Shown: positions 22,646 through 30,661 of the stretch, one piece after another | Layout: each line of letters begins with the position of its first letter | Position numbering within the stretch: the first letter of the stretch is position 1 | Source: CAAGNP01 sp045603545 | GTDB taxonomy: Bacteria; Bacteroidota; Bacteroidia; Bacteroidales; UBA932 | Direction: 5' to 3' | Length of the DNA stretch: 61,940 nt | Assembly: GCA_045603545.1 (NCBI GenBank) | Contig: JAZUMG010000014.1 | Span: forward strand, 1 to 61,940 | Notes under the pieces: model-generated | The model's database searches: none | What the model saw: only the letters and a program-made list of their open reading frames with translations | Told to the model about the DNA's origin: nothing | Program-made: the position numbers and the translations under genes

Positions 22646-24112
22646 TTAGTTCATAAATTTGCTATCCGGGCCTACCGGTCGTTTGCCAAGTGGCATATTG
22701 GTGATTTTGACCTCGGTAGATTCGTCCATCTGGATCAAGCTTTTGTCGTGGAATTCCCCTGAGTGCAATTGTCCCCCCTCGGGATGGTAAATGACGCAAT
22801 TCTCAAATTTCATCCTCCCTTCTGCCGGGAAGAGTACACCCTGGTTCTGTGCGAAGCGGCAGTCACTGAACTCTATCTCCCTGCATTGTGAGTCCACCTC
22901 CAGCATCAGGAACTCCCTGTTGCGGACGAAATCGCAGGAACTGAAGTAGGCATCTTTCACATCGAAGAGTTGCATTATCCCGTATGAGCAGTCGTGGATG
23001 ATGCTGTGGTACATCTCTATTCCGGAGCTCTTCTCCGCTACGATACCGTATGCTCCGCACCCATAGAGGTCGCAGTATGAGATACTCACTTTATTGCACC
23101 CCTGAAGTCCTACCACACCACCTGTGCAGTACCCCTCCACTGTGTGCCCCATGGTGAGGTTCTCGATCTTGAGATTGTTGCAGTTGACAAAATTGAGGAC
23201 ATATGCATATGAAGGGTCCACAAGGATATGGGTATTGTAGTCACCTATGATGGTGAGGTTATGGATATTTCTGATGGTGAGCTGGCGGCCGTTATAGACA
23301 GCTTCGCTTATGATTTTTCCATCTCCATCATATTCCCACATATCATCTACCCAGTCATAGCCCATACCTTTGAAGTTCTCGTATGTATTGAGGGCTTCGC
23401 TGAGATTGATGACGGTGTTTGGTTTGATGCAGATGGTGGCACCGCTCTGGAGTGCCTTGAGGAATGAGATGGCGTTGTCCACATAATATACCCTGGAGCG
23501 TGAGGCATCCTCTATCATCTGTATATCACCTACATAGTATCTGTCATAATCGGGTACCCCAAGTTCGCTATTGATAAGAGATAGGTTTATCTTCTCTATA
23601 GGGTTGGTGTTTTGTTTCTGGCTGATAAACTCTGCTAGTGAACGGAGTTCTGTCTTTGAGAACTCGGATAGATAGTGGGTGTTCAGGACTGTGGAAGAGA
23701 GGATCTGATCCAAGGGTTGGTCCTTGATCCACAGTTGGTTGGCCAGGGCGTCCTGATGGGTCTGGGTAGTGCGTTGAAGTGTCCATACTACCTCTCCAGA
23801 AGAGTCTTCGATGAGGTACACATCGATACTACCCCTCACAAATCGGGTGACGCGTCCCCCCCCCTCAGCGCGGAAAGGGATCACGTCGCTTTCATCCGAC
23901 TTGACAAGTCTGTAACTGTTATCAACCATCGGATCCAGAGAAAATGAGAACTTGTACTCTTTGTCTGCAGATGTGCCGGTATAGTGATAGGTGCCATCTC
24001 CCGGCATGGACTCCGTGAAGTAGGCATCACCGTCAAACCATGTTTTAGGGGTTTGGGCATAGAGCCCTGTTGCCCACATCAGCGTGAGCAGGATGATTGA
24101 TAACTTTTTCAT
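22646..24112 (-). CDS. exported right-handed beta-helix protein
   Basis: 488 residues, signal peptide MKKLSIILLTLMWATGLYAQ. Residues 20-200 are the domain shared with its downstream neighbour. From about 210 the sequence turns into short repeating strands such as LTIRNIHNLTIIGDYNTHIL, CNNLKIENLTMGHTVEGY, NKVSISYCDLYGCGAYGIVA and IEMYHSIIHDCSYGIMQL, the signature of a right-handed parallel beta-helix (NosD/pectate-lyase type). Such domains bind or cut polysaccharides; no catalytic residues could be assigned. It is 8 bases from the aldo/keto reductase gene. Confidence 0.75.
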   Translation of the reverse strand: MKKLSIILLTLMWATGLYAQTPKTWFDGDAYFTESMPGDGTYHYTGTSADKEYKFSFSLDPMVDNSYRLVKSDESDVIPFRAEGGGRVTRFVRGSIDVYLIEDSSGEVVWTLQRTTQTHQDALANQLWIKDQPLDQILSSTVLNTHYLSEFSKTELRSLAEFISQKQNTNPIEKINLSLINSELGVPDYDRYYVGDIQMIEDASRSRVYYVDNAISFLKALQSGATICIKPNTVINLSEALNTYENFKGMGYDWVDDMWEYDGDGKIISEAVYNGRQLTIRNIHNLTIIGDYNTHILVDPSYAYVLNFVNCNNLKIENLTMGHTVEGYCTGGVVGLQGCNKVSISYCDLYGCGAYGIVAEKSSGIEMYHSIIHDCSYGIMQLFDVKDAYFSSCDFVRNREFLMLEVDSQCREIEFSDCRFAQNQGVLFPAEGRMKFENCVIYHPEGGQLHSGEFHDKSLIQMDESTEVKITNMPLGKRPVGPDSKFMN

Positions 24113-24120
24113 ATGAGTAT

Positions 24121-25470
24121 CTATTTTTCAAGTTCCTGGACCATATTCTTCATCTTGAAGATTAGTTCAGGTACATTTAGTTTTTGAGGGCAATGTGTCT
24201 GACATTCACCGCATGAGATACATCTCTCTGCCCTTGATCCCTCCGGAACAGTGTTATAATATGTGGCCAGGAATGCACGTCTCTTCTTGTTGAACTTGCC
24301 ATCTCTTGGACCATTCATATCTGGGATATTGCTCTCTCTTACACACTTGTTGTATGCTTCGAAGATAGCCGGGATATCTACACCGTATTTGCAAGGCATA
24401 CAGTATTTGCAGGCAGTACAGCCGATCTGTTTGTATCTTCTGTATTCGGCAATGGCTTTGTCAAGTACTACCCTCTCTTCATCTGTGAGTGGTTGGAAAT
24501 CAGTGAAAGTGGCCAGATTGTCCTTCAGGTGCTCCATCTGTGTCATACCGCTGAGGACTGTAAGGACATTAGGGAGTGAACCTACATAACGGAATGCCCA
24601 TGAAGCGACCGATTTGTCTGGTGCGTAATCCAGAAGGATCTCATTTGCATCAGGGGTAAGGCTGGCAAGTGCACCACCCTTAAGTGGCTCCATAACCATA
24701 CATTGGATACCTCTCTTTACAAGCTCATTGTAGAAGAACTCAGCCTCCTGGTCCACCCAGTCGATATAGTTGATCTGGAGCAATACGAAGTCCCATGGAC
24801 GTTTGTTCAGAAGATATGTGAACAGCTCCTTGTCACCGTGGAATGAGAAGCCAAGTCTTTTGATTCTCCCTTTCTCCTTCTCTTTGGCCAGAACATCATA
24901 ACCGCCAAACTCCTCGTAAGGTTTGTCATAACCCTCTTTTTCTGAGATTGCGTGGCACAAATAGTAATCGAAATACTCCACATCACATCTTCTGAGCTGC
25001 TCATCGAAGAGCTCCTGGGCCTTCTCTGGGCTTGTAATCAGCCAACCAGGCATCTTGTTGGCGAGGGTGAAGCTCTCTCGTGGGTATTTTTTCAGCATCT
25101 GGCCGATAGCTACAGCCGACTTCTCATTGTGGTAGTTCCAGGCTGTATCGAAGTGGTTGATGCCGTTTGCTATTGCGTAGTCGATAATCTCCTGAGACTT
25201 TTTCATATCGATAGCCTTGATCTTTCTTCCCCTGTTGTCCAGCTCATCTGTCTCGTAGGTGGGGAACCTCATACAGCCGTAACCCAAAAGAGATACCTCC
25301 CTACCTGTGACATTGTCTTTTCTCATTGCCATCACATATTTGCCGGGTTTATCGCTGTTTTTCCCTTTGCATCCTGTAGCCAAAGTAAAACCTCCAGCCA
25401 ACATCAATGTACCAAAACCTATATGCCTTATCGCCTCGCGACGCGACATTGTCCTTTGTTCTTGTGCCAT
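24121..25470 (-). CDS. exported aldo/keto reductase with ferredoxin-like C-terminus
   Basis: 449 residues. The N-terminus reads TMSRREAIRHIGFGTLMLAG and then ...ATGCKGK, a Tat-like signal (SRRxA) with a lipobox-type Cys. Residues about 45-330 are an aldo/keto reductase barrel (LLGYGCMRFPTYE, GINHFDTAWNYHNEKS, FTLANKMP). The C-terminal part has two cysteine groups, CTACKYCMPCKYGVDIP and CISCGECQTHCPQKLNVPE, typical of 4Fe-4S binding in this subfamily. Function probably redox of a carbonyl compound, coupled to Fe-S clusters. Export through Tat fits folding with cofactors before secretion. Confidence 0.88.
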   Translation of the reverse strand: MAQEQRTMSRREAIRHIGFGTLMLAGGFTLATGCKGKNSDKPGKYVMAMRKDNVTGREVSLLGYGCMRFPTYETDELDNRGRKIKAIDMKKSQEIIDYAIANGINHFDTAWNYHNEKSAVAIGQMLKKYPRESFTLANKMPGWLITSPEKAQELFDEQLRRCDVEYFDYYLCHAISEKEGYDKPYEEFGGYDVLAKEKEKGRIKRLGFSFHGDKELFTYLLNKRPWDFVLLQINYIDWVDQEAEFFYNELVKRGIQCMVMEPLKGGALASLTPDANEILLDYAPDKSVASWAFRYVGSLPNVLTVLSGMTQMEHLKDNLATFTDFQPLTDEERVVLDKAIAEYRRYKQIGCTACKYCMPCKYGVDIPAIFEAYNKCVRESNIPDMNGPRDGKFNKKRRAFLATYYNTVPEGSRAERCISCGECQTHCPQKLNVPELIFKMKNMVQELEK

Positions 25471-25488
25471 AGTAATTTAAGTTTGATT

Positions 25489-26373
25489 TTATTTTTGTAA
25501 AATTATATACTTGCTGAAAAATTTCCAAATCTCCTCTGCGGTATCGAAATCCTCTGTAAACCAGGAGTGTCCGGCCCCTACCACCTCATAGAGCCAAACA
25601 TCGCAGCCACTTTTGGCATCTGTATGCCTGTGGGCAATGGTAAGGTGGGATTTCTCCCCTTTGGGTGGGATGGTGTCGGTGGTTTCAGTGGTGCAGCCGT
25701 TGCGTTTTACCCAATACTCCACTGCATCCGGAACAGGGAGGTATGCACCCCAGCCACCTTTATTCTCCGGATCTCCTCCCCACTCTGACACCCTGTCCTG
25801 AGTGCCGTGCATCTCAAAGATGGGAATCGGACGTGTGCGGGTGTATTCCTCGGACATCCATGCCATAGTGAGCCCTGCAATAGGGGCCACTGCTCTGAAT
25901 GTTTTCTGTCCTCTGTATGCGAGGAGGTAGCACATCTCACCTCCGTTGGACATGCCGGTGAGAAATGTGTTTTTTTTGCTCAGATTGTGCTCCTTCTGGA
26001 GGATGCGGGCCAGTCTGCACAGATACTCCACGTCATCCACCTTCATATCTTCCTGGAAAGGGTATCCCACATTCCAGCAAGGATTCCCCCTACCGTCCTT
26101 TGAACCCTGAGGGTAGCACACTACAAATCCGTGGCGGTCAGCCGCTTCATTGAACCCTTTGTCCTTTATATGGTCAATGGTGGCTCCGTATCCGTGGAGT
26201 ACAAAAATCAGTGGTGCCCCCGGTGCAATGTTCTGGGGAATATAGAGGCGATAACTCCGCTCAATGCCATCAATATTGTGCTTATAATCCTGTAGTTCAG
26301 CCCCTTTTGCGCCCAGCGCAATGATTGTGGCCATCAGCCACCCGAGCAGTAGTGTGATAAATCTCTTTTTCAT
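25489..26373 (-). CDS. exported LpqC/PHB-depolymerase-type esterase
   Basis: 294 residues with signal sequence ending near IIALGAKGAE. Family motifs: SYRLYIPQNI, PLIFVLHGYGATIDHI (oxyanion region), FVVCYPQGSKDGRGNPCWNV, nucleophile elbow LTGMSNGGEMCYLLAY, IFEMHGTQDRV with the acid, and GAGHSWFTE with the His. Members hydrolyse feruloyl or acetyl esters on plant polysaccharides or short PHB chains. First gene of the minus-strand operon that runs to the S9 peptidase. Confidence 0.87.
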   Translation of the reverse strand: MKKRFITLLLGWLMATIIALGAKGAELQDYKHNIDGIERSYRLYIPQNIAPGAPLIFVLHGYGATIDHIKDKGFNEAADRHGFVVCYPQGSKDGRGNPCWNVGYPFQEDMKVDDVEYLCRLARILQKEHNLSKKNTFLTGMSNGGEMCYLLAYRGQKTFRAVAPIAGLTMAWMSEEYTRTRPIPIFEMHGTQDRVSEWGGDPENKGGWGAYLPVPDAVEYWVKRNGCTTETTDTIPPKGEKSHLTIAHRHTDAKSGCDVWLYEVVGAGHSWFTEDFDTAEEIWKFFSKYIILQK

Positions 26374-26407
26374 ATCTACAAATCTACTAAAATTCCTCTA
26401 AAACTGC

Positions 26408-26415
26408 TATTTTTG
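26408..26415 (+). promoter_or_regulatory. -7 box of the DUF454 gene
   Basis: TATTTTTG, eight bases before the ATG at 26424. Confidence 0.55.
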
Positions 26416-26423
26416 CCACCCTT

Positions 26424-26783
26424 ATGAAATGGATTCTTACCATATTGGGACTGGTATCTCTCGGACTTGGTGTTCTGGGTGCATTTCTCCCTGTACTCCC
26501 CACTACCCCATTTCTCCTTTTGTCTGCCGCCCTTTTTCTCCGCGGAAATAAAGGGCTATACAAGTGGTTGATGAACCACCCCAAACTGGGACCTTACATC
26601 CAGAACTTTATGGTACATAAGGCCATCCCTCTCAGGATAAAAGTGGTGGCCATTACCACCCTGTGGATTACACTTTTGTATTGCGCCATCTTTGTAGCAG
26701 AGCACTGGGCTCTCCGCCTGATGTTCATCGCCATTGCCGCAGGTGTAACTGCTCATATATTGTCTTATAAGACCCTTAAATAG
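26424..26783 (+). CDS. DUF454 (YbaN-like) inner membrane protein
   Basis: 119 residues. The N-terminal half has the family signature LGLVSLGLGVLGAFLPVLPT and TPFLLLSAALFLRGNKGLYK with WLMNHPKLGPYI; two further helices follow (about 75-95 and 97-115). Family members are small three- or four-helix membrane proteins of unknown role. It is convergent with the WYL regulator, with stops 2 bases apart. Confidence 0.88.
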   Translation: MKWILTILGLVSLGLGVLGAFLPVLPTTPFLLLSAALFLRGNKGLYKWLMNHPKLGPYIQNFMVHKAIPLRIKVVAITTLWITLLYCAIFVAEHWALRLMFIAIAAGVTAHILSYKTLK

Positions 26784-26785
26784 AA

Positions 26786-27688
26786 CTATTTGGTGAGCCA
26801 CTTGACGGCATAATCCTGCACATATTTTTCCAATCCTGGGGAGTCTATTATCTCTATGTCTTGGGCTAGTCCTATGACGAAGCGCCCTACTCCGGTATAA
26901 CTGCAGACATTGGTCTTGAGGAGCCAATGGGTGTCATCTATCTTGGTGAGGTGTTGCTCAGCGAGTGGGTACTCCTCCAGTAGAAGGTTGTGGGAGAGGA
27001 CCCCAAGTTTGAGGGTGATGGGATATTGACTGTTTCCATTGATACGGAAAATGTCTATGAAGCCCTGCTGGTGCTCCTCGGTGTGAACCCACCCATTGGG
27101 GAGAATCTCTACTGAGCCGATGCGGGAGGTCTTGAAAAGTTTGTTTGCTTTGTCATGTGGATCATAGCACCATACCTGGATATAGTTTGTGGTAAAGGCA
27201 AAAGGCTCCACGTGGCGGTCTCTTATGTCGGAGCCGTGGGATGATGAGTATTGCCTGAGAATAACCTGTTTCCCCTCCTGGATGGCTTCACGAAGATGGT
27301 TGATGTTGGTCGCATTCTTCTGGCTGATGGTACTTTTGGCCATGGAGGTGCAGTCGTAGACGCTGGAGAGTTTGTGGCGGAGATTGGTCTTGAGGGTGTT
27401 GTTTTCGTCGAGCCCCTCAAGCATCTGGTTAAAGATGTAGGCCTCCTCCTCGGTGAAATGGATCAGCTGGGATATATCCTTGAAGTGACGGCTCTCCTTG
27501 CCGAGTTTGTAGACACCTCCTTCGAGTTTGTGGACCACGAATCCGGCATTCTTGAATGTGTCGATGTAGCGGTAGATGGAACGGTAAGAAGTGTCAATTT
27601 TGTCGGCGAGTTCCTCTATAGTGTAATTAATGTTCCCTGTCATCAGTTTGATGAGTCTGAGAACTCTTTCAATTTTCGGCTGATCCAT
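26786..27688 (-). CDS. WYL-domain transcriptional regulator
   Basis: 300 residues. The N-terminal 60 residues are a winged helix (RLIKLMTGNINYTIEELADK, IDTSYRSIYRYIDTFKNAGF). Residues about 130-220 form the WYL domain, with QVILRQYSSSHGSDI, VEPFAFTTNYIQVWCYDPHD and NKLFKTSRIGSVEIL, and a C-terminal WCX part with TLKLGVLSHNLLLEEYPL. WYL domains bind ligands, often nucleic acid or nucleotides. A perfect palindrome just upstream (27721-27741) overlaps the expected -33 regions on both strands and is probably its own operator. Confidence 0.88.
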   Translation of the reverse strand: MDQPKIERVLRLIKLMTGNINYTIEELADKIDTSYRSIYRYIDTFKNAGFVVHKLEGGVYKLGKESRHFKDISQLIHFTEEEAYIFNQMLEGLDENNTLKTNLRHKLSSVYDCTSMAKSTISQKNATNINHLREAIQEGKQVILRQYSSSHGSDIRDRHVEPFAFTTNYIQVWCYDPHDKANKLFKTSRIGSVEILPNGWVHTEEHQQGFIDIFRINGNSQYPITLKLGVLSHNLLLEEYPLAEQHLTKIDDTHWLLKTNVCSYTGVGRFVIGLAQDIEIIDSPGLEKYVQDYAVKWLTK

Positions 27689-27706
27689 AATCTTTTCAAA
27701 TTTTTA

Positions 27707-27714
27707 CAAATATA
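27707..27714 (-). promoter_or_regulatory. -7 box of the WYL regulator gene
   Basis: TATATTTG on the minus strand, 18 bases ahead of the ATG at 27688. A TTTG 22 bases further up (27737-27740) lies inside the palindrome. Confidence 0.55.
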
Positions 27715-27720
27715 ATTATT

Positions 27721-27741
27721 CTTTGACAAAAGTTGTCAAAG
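27721..27741. promoter_or_regulatory. palindromic operator between divergent promoters
   Basis: Perfect nine-base arms CTTTGACAA and TTGTCAAAG around AAG. It lies between TATATTTG (minus) and TAATTTTG (plus, 27750-27757) and supplies TTTG words near the -33 position of both. A dimeric repressor bound here would block both directions; the adjacent WYL regulator is the obvious candidate. Confidence 0.65.
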
Positions 27742-27749
27742 TGTGGGTG

Positions 27750-27757
27750 TAATTTTG
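27750..27757 (+). promoter_or_regulatory. -7 box for the small membrane-protein genes
   Basis: TAATTTTG, 28 bases before the ATG at 27786. The -33 match (TTTG 27722-27725) is 24 bases away, slightly long. Confidence 0.45.
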
Positions 27758-27785
27758 TATCATAAAACTAAAAAACGAAGCAATC

Positions 27786-27845
27786 ATGTTCGCTGTTATC
27801 GGTTTGTTCATTTTTATAATCGCAGGTGTATCTGCAGGAAATTAA
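27786..27845 (+). CDS. 19-residue hydrophobic peptide
   Basis: An ATG frame encoding MFAVIGLFIFIIAGVSAGN and a TAA: one transmembrane helix with almost no polar residues. It starts 28 bases after a promoter box and ends 7 bases ahead of the next membrane gene. Leader or membrane microprotein; expression is not proven. Confidence 0.4.
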   Translation: MFAVIGLFIFIIAGVSAGN

Positions 27846-27852
27846 ATTAATT

Positions 27853-28068
27853 ATGGGTATTATATTTATGATTATCGCAATTTATGGGTTAATGGCAGGT
27901 CCCAATGAAGCTCCTCTTGCGTTTATGATGGGGTGTCTCGCAATATTCATTATGATTTTACTCCCTGTTATTGACATAATTGATGGCGTTAATTCTAAGG
28001 AAAAATCAAAATATAGGCTTGACGGTATTTGGTGTATTATGGTTGTCGTTCTTCTTTTTCCGGGATAA
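27853..28068 (+). CDS. small two- to three-helix membrane protein
   Basis: 71 residues: helix about 1-17 (GIIFMIIAIYGLMAG), helix about 24-44 (FMMGCLAIFIMILLPVIDII), a basic loop NSKEKSKYR, and a last helix IWCIMVVVLLF that ends abruptly. The +1 frame continues with a charged, basic segment (RDKIIESIVEKRRRKK), so the original protein may have been longer. No family recognised. Confidence 0.5.
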   Translation: MGIIFMIIAIYGLMAGPNEAPLAFMMGCLAIFIMILLPVIDIIDGVNSKEKSKYRLDGIWCIMVVVLLFPG

Positions 28069-28082
28069 AATAATAGAATCGA

Positions 28083-28505
28083 TTGTCGAAAAAAGGAGGA
28101 GAAAAAAGGGAAAGGGATACTTTAGGGTCAGGACTTTTCGAATCTGCTTATTGCGAGCCTGAATCCTGTGAAGTGGTCAATGATCCTCCTTCATCGAAGT
28201 TGCCAAAGGTGAGGGACTCAGAGGGAAATGTAGATCTTGTAGGTATTGCCAGGTATCTGGCCAGTGAGGCTCCTATCCCAGTGGTGGATAGGCACAGAAG
28301 AATTAGTGTAGATGATATTGTTGACGATCTAGAAGATCAGATAGAGGAACTCAATGATGATATAGACAGGCTGGATTCTATTATTTATGATATGGAGTGT
28401 AATGGGGAGGATCAGGATATAATAGATGAGTACAAGAGGCTTATCGAAGTGAAAAGGGATAAGATCCGTAAGAAGAGAATTCAGATTTATGAATATTTGA
28501 GGTGA
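28083..28505 (+). CDS. coiled-coil protein, 140 residues, uncertain start
   Basis: From the TTG at 28083 the frame encodes an acidic protein with a clear coiled coil, IVDDLEDQIEELNDDIDRLD (about residues 78-97), a short gap, and a basic helix RLIEVKRDKIRKKRIQIYEY at the end. No good ATG exists near the N-terminus, and a stop at 28074-28076 blocks extension upstream. The frames before it run off purine-rich stretches, so frameshifts may have separated it from the membrane protein at 27853. Function unknown. Confidence 0.5.
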   Translation: MSKKGGEKRERDTLGSGLFESAYCEPESCEVVNDPPSSKLPKVRDSEGNVDLVGIARYLASEAPIPVVDRHRRISVDDIVDDLEDQIEELNDDIDRLDSIIYDMECNGEDQDIIDEYKRLIEVKRDKIRKKRIQIYEYLR

Positions 28506-28511
28506 TAGTCG

Positions 28512-28666
<155 letters not shown>

Positions 28667-28691
28667 AATGCGTTGCAACAAATAATATTTA

Positions 28692-28754
28692 ATGGAGATG
28701 AAGAAAGTGCTACTATATATCTGCTCAGAGAGCATTGAGGTCAATGTGGTGTAA
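28692..28754 (+). pseudogene. truncated DUF2007 paralogue
   Basis: Twenty codons, MEMKKVLLYICSESIEVNVV then TAA, against MEMNEELLYRCDGSVEANVV at the start of the intact DUF2007 gene (2230). Nucleotide similarity also covers the upstream palindrome, and ends about 3 bases before a type A palindrome (28758). The rest of the gene is gone, so insertion of or recombination at the type A element appears to have cut it. Confidence 0.8.
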
Positions 28755-28757
28755 TTT

Positions 28758-28914
28758 CGGCCAGGTCTGCAAAATTATGTTAGACCTGGCCGGTTTGTTT
28801 TTGGTTAAGTGGTTGTCAGTTAGTTGATTGTGTATTTTGTCTTCGGCCAGGTCGGACACATTTTTGCAGACCTGGCCGGATAGGTAAGGAACACTTTTTC
28901 GCAGACCTGGCCGG
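28758..28914. repeat. type A palindrome pair with an extra half copy
   Basis: Palindromes 28758-28793 and 28844-28879, followed by a repeat of the right half (ACACTTTTTCGCAGACCTGG then CCGG, 28891-28914). The half copy looks like a partial tandem duplication. Confidence 0.85.
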
Positions 28915-28932
28915 ATGGGTACGGGAAATAGT

Positions 28933-28940
28933 TATATTTG
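28933..28940 (+). promoter_or_regulatory. -7 box of the SDR gene
   Basis: TATATTTG, four bases before the ATG at 28945. Confidence 0.6.
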
Positions 28941-28944
28941 CAAT

Positions 28945-29613
28945 ATGAATATGAGAAAATATAAAGTATTGGTTACCGGGACTTCGCGGGGGATCGGACA
29001 GGCGATTGCGGAGCTTTTCCTGGAGAAAGGCCATATCGTAGTCGGCATAGATCGCCAGCCGGCCTCCGTCCAGCACCCTGGGTACACCCATTTCCAGTGC
29101 GACATAAGGGATACAGACTCACATCCACAGATTGATGACGTGGAGATACTTGTAAATAATGCCGGTACGCAAAACGACTCTGATATTGATATAAATCTTA
29201 AAGGACTTATCTCAATTACCGAGAGATACGGAGTCCAGCCCAATATCCGTTCCATTCTCAATATTGGGTCTGCAAGTGCCCACACCGGTTCGGAATTCCC
29301 TGAATATTGCGCCAGCAAAGGTGGTGTAGTGGCATATACGAAAAATGTTGCCCTCCGTGTGGCCCGATATGGTGCGACAGCCAACAGTCTTGATCCGGGT
29401 GGTGTCATTACCCCTCTCAATGCCCCCGTAATGGAAGACCCTGCTCTTTGGGCTAAAATTATGGAACAGACCCCTCTGAGGAGATGGGCTACCACTCAGG
29501 AGATTGCCCAATGGGCATATTTCCTTACTGTTACCAATTCTTTCTGCACTGGTCAGAGCATCTTGGTGGATGGTGGTGAGTCCATCAATTCTCACTTTGT
29601 CTGGCCCAAGTAA
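28945..29613 (+). CDS. short-chain dehydrogenase/reductase
   Basis: 222 residues from the ATG at 28945, four bases after a promoter box. Cofactor motif VTGTSRGIGQA (residues 10-20), NNAG (71-74), catalytic Ser in NIGSASAHTG (about 109-111), Tyr121 and Lys125 in YCASK, and the PG-x-x-x-T-like DPGGVITPL. A classical SDR, close to 3-oxoacyl-ACP reductase-like members; the Arg after TGTS suggests NADP(H). Substrate unknown. The phosphoesterase gene begins 19 bases after its stop. Confidence 0.9.
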   Translation: MNMRKYKVLVTGTSRGIGQAIAELFLEKGHIVVGIDRQPASVQHPGYTHFQCDIRDTDSHPQIDDVEILVNNAGTQNDSDIDINLKGLISITERYGVQPNIRSILNIGSASAHTGSEFPEYCASKGGVVAYTKNVALRVARYGATANSLDPGGVITPLNAPVMEDPALWAKIMEQTPLRRWATTQEIAQWAYFLTVTNSFCTGQSILVDGGESINSHFVWPK

Positions 29614-29632
29614 CCTCCAATACTCTACCCAT

Positions 29633-30652
29633 ATGACCGTATCCAAAATGATGCTCCTTTTTTCATTTGTCGCAGGGGTGATGATAGCCCTTGTTCCTCA
29701 CATTATATGGTTGTTGACCTGGATTATCGGGAAAGTTGGTGGATTCAGGGTCTCGTATCCACCATTCGGATGGAGTGCGTTGGGACTGGTACTTCTCTTC
29801 TGGGCTGTGATGGCTTACGGTTATTTTATTGGGCGATGGAGAATTTCCACCTCTGAGATAGAGTATTGTCATAACTCCATACCCGAGTCATTTGACGGTT
29901 TCAGAATTGTCCATATATCAGACCTTCACCTATCCACTTTTGATGACAGACCTGAGCATGTCCAGAAGATCGTGGACAGAATCAATGAACAGGAGCCAGA
30001 CCTGGTATGCTTCACAGGCGATATGGTGACAACAGGAGTCGACGAGGCCCTGCCCTATACCGGTATGCTCAAATCACTGAAGGCTCCATACGGTGTAGTC
30101 TCCGTCCTCGGTAACCACGACTTCCTCATATATTCACATACTCGTCGCACCTCTTCAGAGCGTGAAAATGGGGTAAATGAGTTTGTTGATTATCAAAAGA
30201 ATACCCTCGGGTGGAAGGTGCTCCGCAATGAAAATATATCCATTACAGATGAATCCGGATTCACAATATCTGTAATCGGAGTCGATAATATCAATGGTTC
30301 GGAACAGGGGTTCAGGACCATTGAGCGTGGAGATTTGTCCAGGGCGATGTCTGGTGCTGGAGATGGGTTCAGAATACTCCTTTCTCATGACCCTGCCCAC
30401 TGGTCACATCAGGTAGTCGGAAAGACAGATATCCCACTCACTTTGTCCGGACATACCCACGCAGCGCAAATAAAGCTCTTCGGATGGAATCCGTCGAGCC
30501 TTATGTTTGACCATACCGATGGTCGCTACGATATTGGAGACCAGACCCTCTATGTAAATATAGGTCTTGGCTGTACCGCCCCTTTCCGCTTCGGAGCCAC
30601 CCCTGAAATCACCTTAATAACCCTACACCCCTCTCCCCACCCCGGCGAATAA
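29633..30652 (+). CDS. membrane-anchored metallophosphoesterase (YkuE-like)
   Basis: 339 residues from the ATG at 29633; an upstream extension lies inside the SDR gene and is rejected. Two N-terminal helices (about 4-30 and 42-65), then the calcineurin-like phosphoesterase motifs: IVHISDLHLS, VCFTGDMVTTG, SVLGNHDF, ILLSHDP and LTLSGHTHAAQ, which provide the two-metal site. YkuE-type members act on lipid-linked phosphates or UDP-sugars such as UDP-diacylglucosamine at the membrane. Probably co-transcribed with the SDR. Confidence 0.9.
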   Translation: MTVSKMMLLFSFVAGVMIALVPHIIWLLTWIIGKVGGFRVSYPPFGWSALGLVLLFWAVMAYGYFIGRWRISTSEIEYCHNSIPESFDGFRIVHISDLHLSTFDDRPEHVQKIVDRINEQEPDLVCFTGDMVTTGVDEALPYTGMLKSLKAPYGVVSVLGNHDFLIYSHTRRTSSERENGVNEFVDYQKNTLGWKVLRNENISITDESGFTISVIGVDNINGSEQGFRTIERGDLSRAMSGAGDGFRILLSHDPAHWSHQVVGKTDIPLTLSGHTHAAQIKLFGWNPSSLMFDHTDGRYDIGDQTLYVNIGLGCTAPFRFGATPEITLITLHPSPHPGE

Positions 30653-30661
30653 AGAGGCAAA

